Origin: Thermoplasmata archaeon
GTDB taxonomy: Archaea > Thermoplasmatota > Thermoplasmata > UBA10834
Direction: 5' to 3'
NCBI GenBank assembly: GCA_025457845.1
Contig: JALOTO010000090.1
Coordinates: forward strand, 1-6,380
DNA length: 6,380 bases
The stretch's first letter is position 1, and the number at the start of each line of letters is the position of its first letter. Made by a program: the position numbers and the translations under genes. Of the stretch, positions 4,996 to 6,380 are shown piece by piece. Below the pieces are notes generated by a model. The model saw only the letters and a program-made list of their open reading frames with translations. It searched no databases and was not told the origin of the DNA.

Positions 4996-6250
4996 AGGGA
5001 ACTGCCTGGTCTCCGGACGGATCGAGCAGTGCTGCCTCGGCATCGAGGAAGGGCTGATAGTCAAGATAGCCCGCACCATCGAGGGCGACAGGGTCCACAG
5101 GTTCGGATCGAAGCTCATAATCCCCGGGGCGATAGACTCCCATGTCCATTTCAGGGAGCCAGGCATGACCCACAAGGAGGACTTCGGCTCGGGAAGCCTT
5201 GCCGCCCTCCACGGCGGGGTCACATGCGTCCTCGACATGCCGAACACCGTCCCTCCGACCACCACGCTGGCTGCCATGAGGGAGAAGAAGGCCCTCGCAT
5301 CCTCCAAGAGCCTCGTCGACTTCGGGCTCTTCGCAGGCGTCCAGCCCGGCGTCGACATAGCTGCCCTCAGGGACGAGGCCGTCGGGTTCAAGCTCTACAT
5401 GGCTGGCACCACGGGGGACCTGATGGTCGGCTCCCTCGCATCGGCGAGGGAGGCCATAGCCGCCGTCGCCGCCTCCGGGAAGGTGCTCGCCGTCCACGCG
5501 GAGGACGAGTCGCTCAGGCAGAGGGACGCGACCAAGGGACTCAGGGACCATCTGAAGAACAGGAACAACGAGTGCGAGGCGAGCGCCATTAGGAAGATCC
5601 GGGAGGCCGCGAAGGCCTGCAGGCTCCACATCTGCCATGTCTCCGCCAAGGAGTCCATCCCACTCGTCGACAAGGTCCAGGGCGTCACCTCCGAGGTAAC
5701 CCCTCACCATCTTCTCCTCGACAGCGCGGCCAACCTCGGCCCGCTGGGCAAGGTCAACCCGCCGCTCAGGCGGAGGGAGGACCGGCAGGCGCTCTTCCAC
5801 GCGCTCGTGGGAGGGACCTTCGACACAATAGCTTCGGACCATGCGCCGCACACGCTGGACGAGAAACAGGAGGACTTCGACTACGCCCCGAGCGGGATGC
5901 CGGGCGTGGAGACGATGGTCCCCGTGCTCCTCCACCACGTCAGGGAGAAGCACCTGGCGCTGAACAGCGTGGTCAGCAGGGTCTGCGAGAGGCCGGCGGA
6001 GATATTCGGCCTGAACAAGGGAAGGATCGAGGTGGGGTTCGAGGCGGACCTGGCAGTCGTGGACCTCGCCATGAGCTCGGAGATCAAGGCGGACAAGCTC
6101 CACTCCAAGTGTGGCTGGACCGCGTTCGAGGGCATGTCGGCGATCTTCCCGAGGGCGGTGTTCGTCCGCGGGGAGATCATGATGGAGAACGGGACCCAGT
6201 TGGGGGACCGGAAGGGAAGGGACGTAGTTGGACGGAAGGTCACGGGTTGA
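4979..6250 (+). CDS. pyrC: Dihydroorotase, 423 aa
   Basis: This amidohydrolase interconverts N-carbamoyl-aspartate and dihydroorotate, the third step of de novo UMP synthesis, in the cytoplasm. An N-terminal beta-sandwich part (1-50) leads into the TIM-barrel. Metal-site residues are visible: H55 and H57 in DSHVHFREPG, K138 in FKLYMAGTTG (likely the carboxylated lysine), H173 in AVHAED, H220 in ICHVSAKES and D287 in ASDHAPH. NPPLR (260-264) and GMPGVET (306-312) are substrate-site motifs, and SKCGWTAFEG (376-385) near the end is typical of archaeal and bacterial dihydroorotases rather than hydantoinases. Length is normal and all key residues are present, so it should be active. ATG 4979 is preferred over GTG 4970 because GTGAGG serves as its ribosome binding site. 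It overlaps the AMMECR1 gene by 17 nt and the next gene by about 23 nt. Hydantoinase or allantoinase activity is the main alternative, less likely given these motifs. Confidence 0.95.
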   Translation: METVIEGNCLVSGRIEQCCLGIEEGLIVKIARTIEGDRVHRFGSKLIIPGAIDSHVHFREPGMTHKEDFGSGSLAALHGGVTCVLDMPNTVPPTTTLAAMREKKALASSKSLVDFGLFAGVQPGVDIAALRDEAVGFKLYMAGTTGDLMVGSLASAREAIAAVAASGKVLAVHAEDESLRQRDATKGLRDHLKNRNNECEASAIRKIREAAKACRLHICHVSAKESIPLVDKVQGVTSEVTPHHLLLDSAANLGPLGKVNPPLRRREDRQALFHALVGGTFDTIASDHAPHTLDEKQEDFDYAPSGMPGVETMVPVLLHHVREKHLALNSVVSRVCERPAEIFGLNKGRIEVGFEADLAVVDLAMSSEIKADKLHSKCGWTAFEGMSAIFPRAVFVRGEIMMENGTQLGDRKGRDVVGRKVTG

Positions 6251-6380
6251 GACGGTCGAGGTGGACCTCTCCGAGCTCCAAGGGCTCTCGTACACCTGCA
6301 TCGATGGATGCGCGCTCTGCTGCCTATGCCAGCCCGAGCTCCTGCCGGACGAGCTGGAGCGCTTCAGGAAGGACCCTAGG
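6228..6380 (+). CDS. Cysteine-cluster (YkgJ/CxxCxxCC-like) protein, N-terminal fragment
   Basis: Only the first 51 codons are in the window; the frame runs off the right edge. The visible part has a closely packed cysteine group, C24, C28, C31, C32 and C34, in the stretch YTCIDGCALCCLCQPELLP, which resembles the first half of the YkgJ-type zinc- or iron-chelating domain. Proteins of this family bind a metal or Fe-S cluster through these cysteines, and their reactions are mostly unknown. A stop codon at 6225-6227 bounds the frame. The TTG at 6228 is the longest start and follows GGAAGGGAAGGG (6210-6221) by 6 nt. GTG 6261 is the alternative, giving a protein that begins 11 residues later with no clear ribosome binding site. 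The gene overlaps the end of the dihydroorotase gene and is likely in the same operon. The remaining family motifs lie outside the window, so the call is tentative. Confidence 0.72.
   Translation, partial: MDGRSRVETVEVDLSELQGLSYTCIDGCALCCLCQPELLPDELERFRKDPR

Noticed and set aside
4952..6301. A 449-codon open frame on the minus strand opposite dihydroorotase
   Set aside because: It mirrors a gene with a complete set of catalytic motifs. Its product is low in complexity, rich in Arg, Val, Leu, Glu, Asp and His, and matches no family I know. Long antisense frames are expected in GC-rich coding DNA.

Overview
The window looks like GC-rich archaeal DNA. Transcription signals are archaeal: T/A-rich TATA-like boxes sit about 25 nt ahead of likely start sites, and one gene appears leaderless. 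Shine-Dalgarno motifs of the GGTGAGG/GGAGG type precede genes inside operons. AGG (Arg) and ATA (Ile) codons are frequent despite the high GC. The gene content also fits an archaeon: an ArsA/Get3-type ATPase with an HSP20-like C-terminal domain, a tungsten-type aldehyde ferredoxin oxidoreductase, paired V4R and Roadblock proteins, AMMECR1 and an archaeal-style dihydroorotase. I infer a Thermoplasmata-like euryarchaeon, probably an anaerobe, but this is a judgement from gene style rather than a search result.

Layout. (1) 1-1004, plus strand: the C-terminal part of an ArsA/Get3-family ATPase, overlapped by 77 nt by a small helical protein of unknown function. (2) 1005-1094: a short promoter region with a direct repeat, a TATA-like box and an inverted repeat. 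(3) 1095-3378, plus strand: a two-gene operon for a four-cluster [4Fe-4S] electron-transfer protein and an aldehyde ferredoxin oxidoreductase-type tungsten/molybdenum enzyme. (4) 3379-3464: a convergent intergenic gap with a terminator-like hairpin. (5) 3465-4245, minus strand: a two-gene operon for a V4R-domain protein and a Roadblock/LC7-domain protein, one base apart. (6) 4246-4371: a divergent promoter region serving both sides. (7) 4372-6380, plus strand: AMMECR1, dihydroorotase, and the first 51 codons of a cysteine-cluster protein, each overlapping the next.

How the genes work together. The Fe-S protein should carry electrons between the oxidoreductase active site and a ferredoxin-type carrier; the substrate cannot be read from the sequence. 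V4R (small-ligand binding) and Roadblock (dimeric signalling or GTPase-regulating) proteins form a plausible sensory pair, with no partner encoded here. Dihydroorotase catalyses the third step of de novo pyrimidine synthesis. Its overlap with AMMECR1 and the cysteine-cluster gene suggests coupled translation, but a shared pathway is not shown. I found no mobile element, CRISPR array, tRNA or rRNA. Nothing here proves a wholly new system; the best leads are the overprinted ArsA tail with its unknown partner gene, the compact V4R-Roadblock module, and the inverted repeats just downstream of two TATA boxes.
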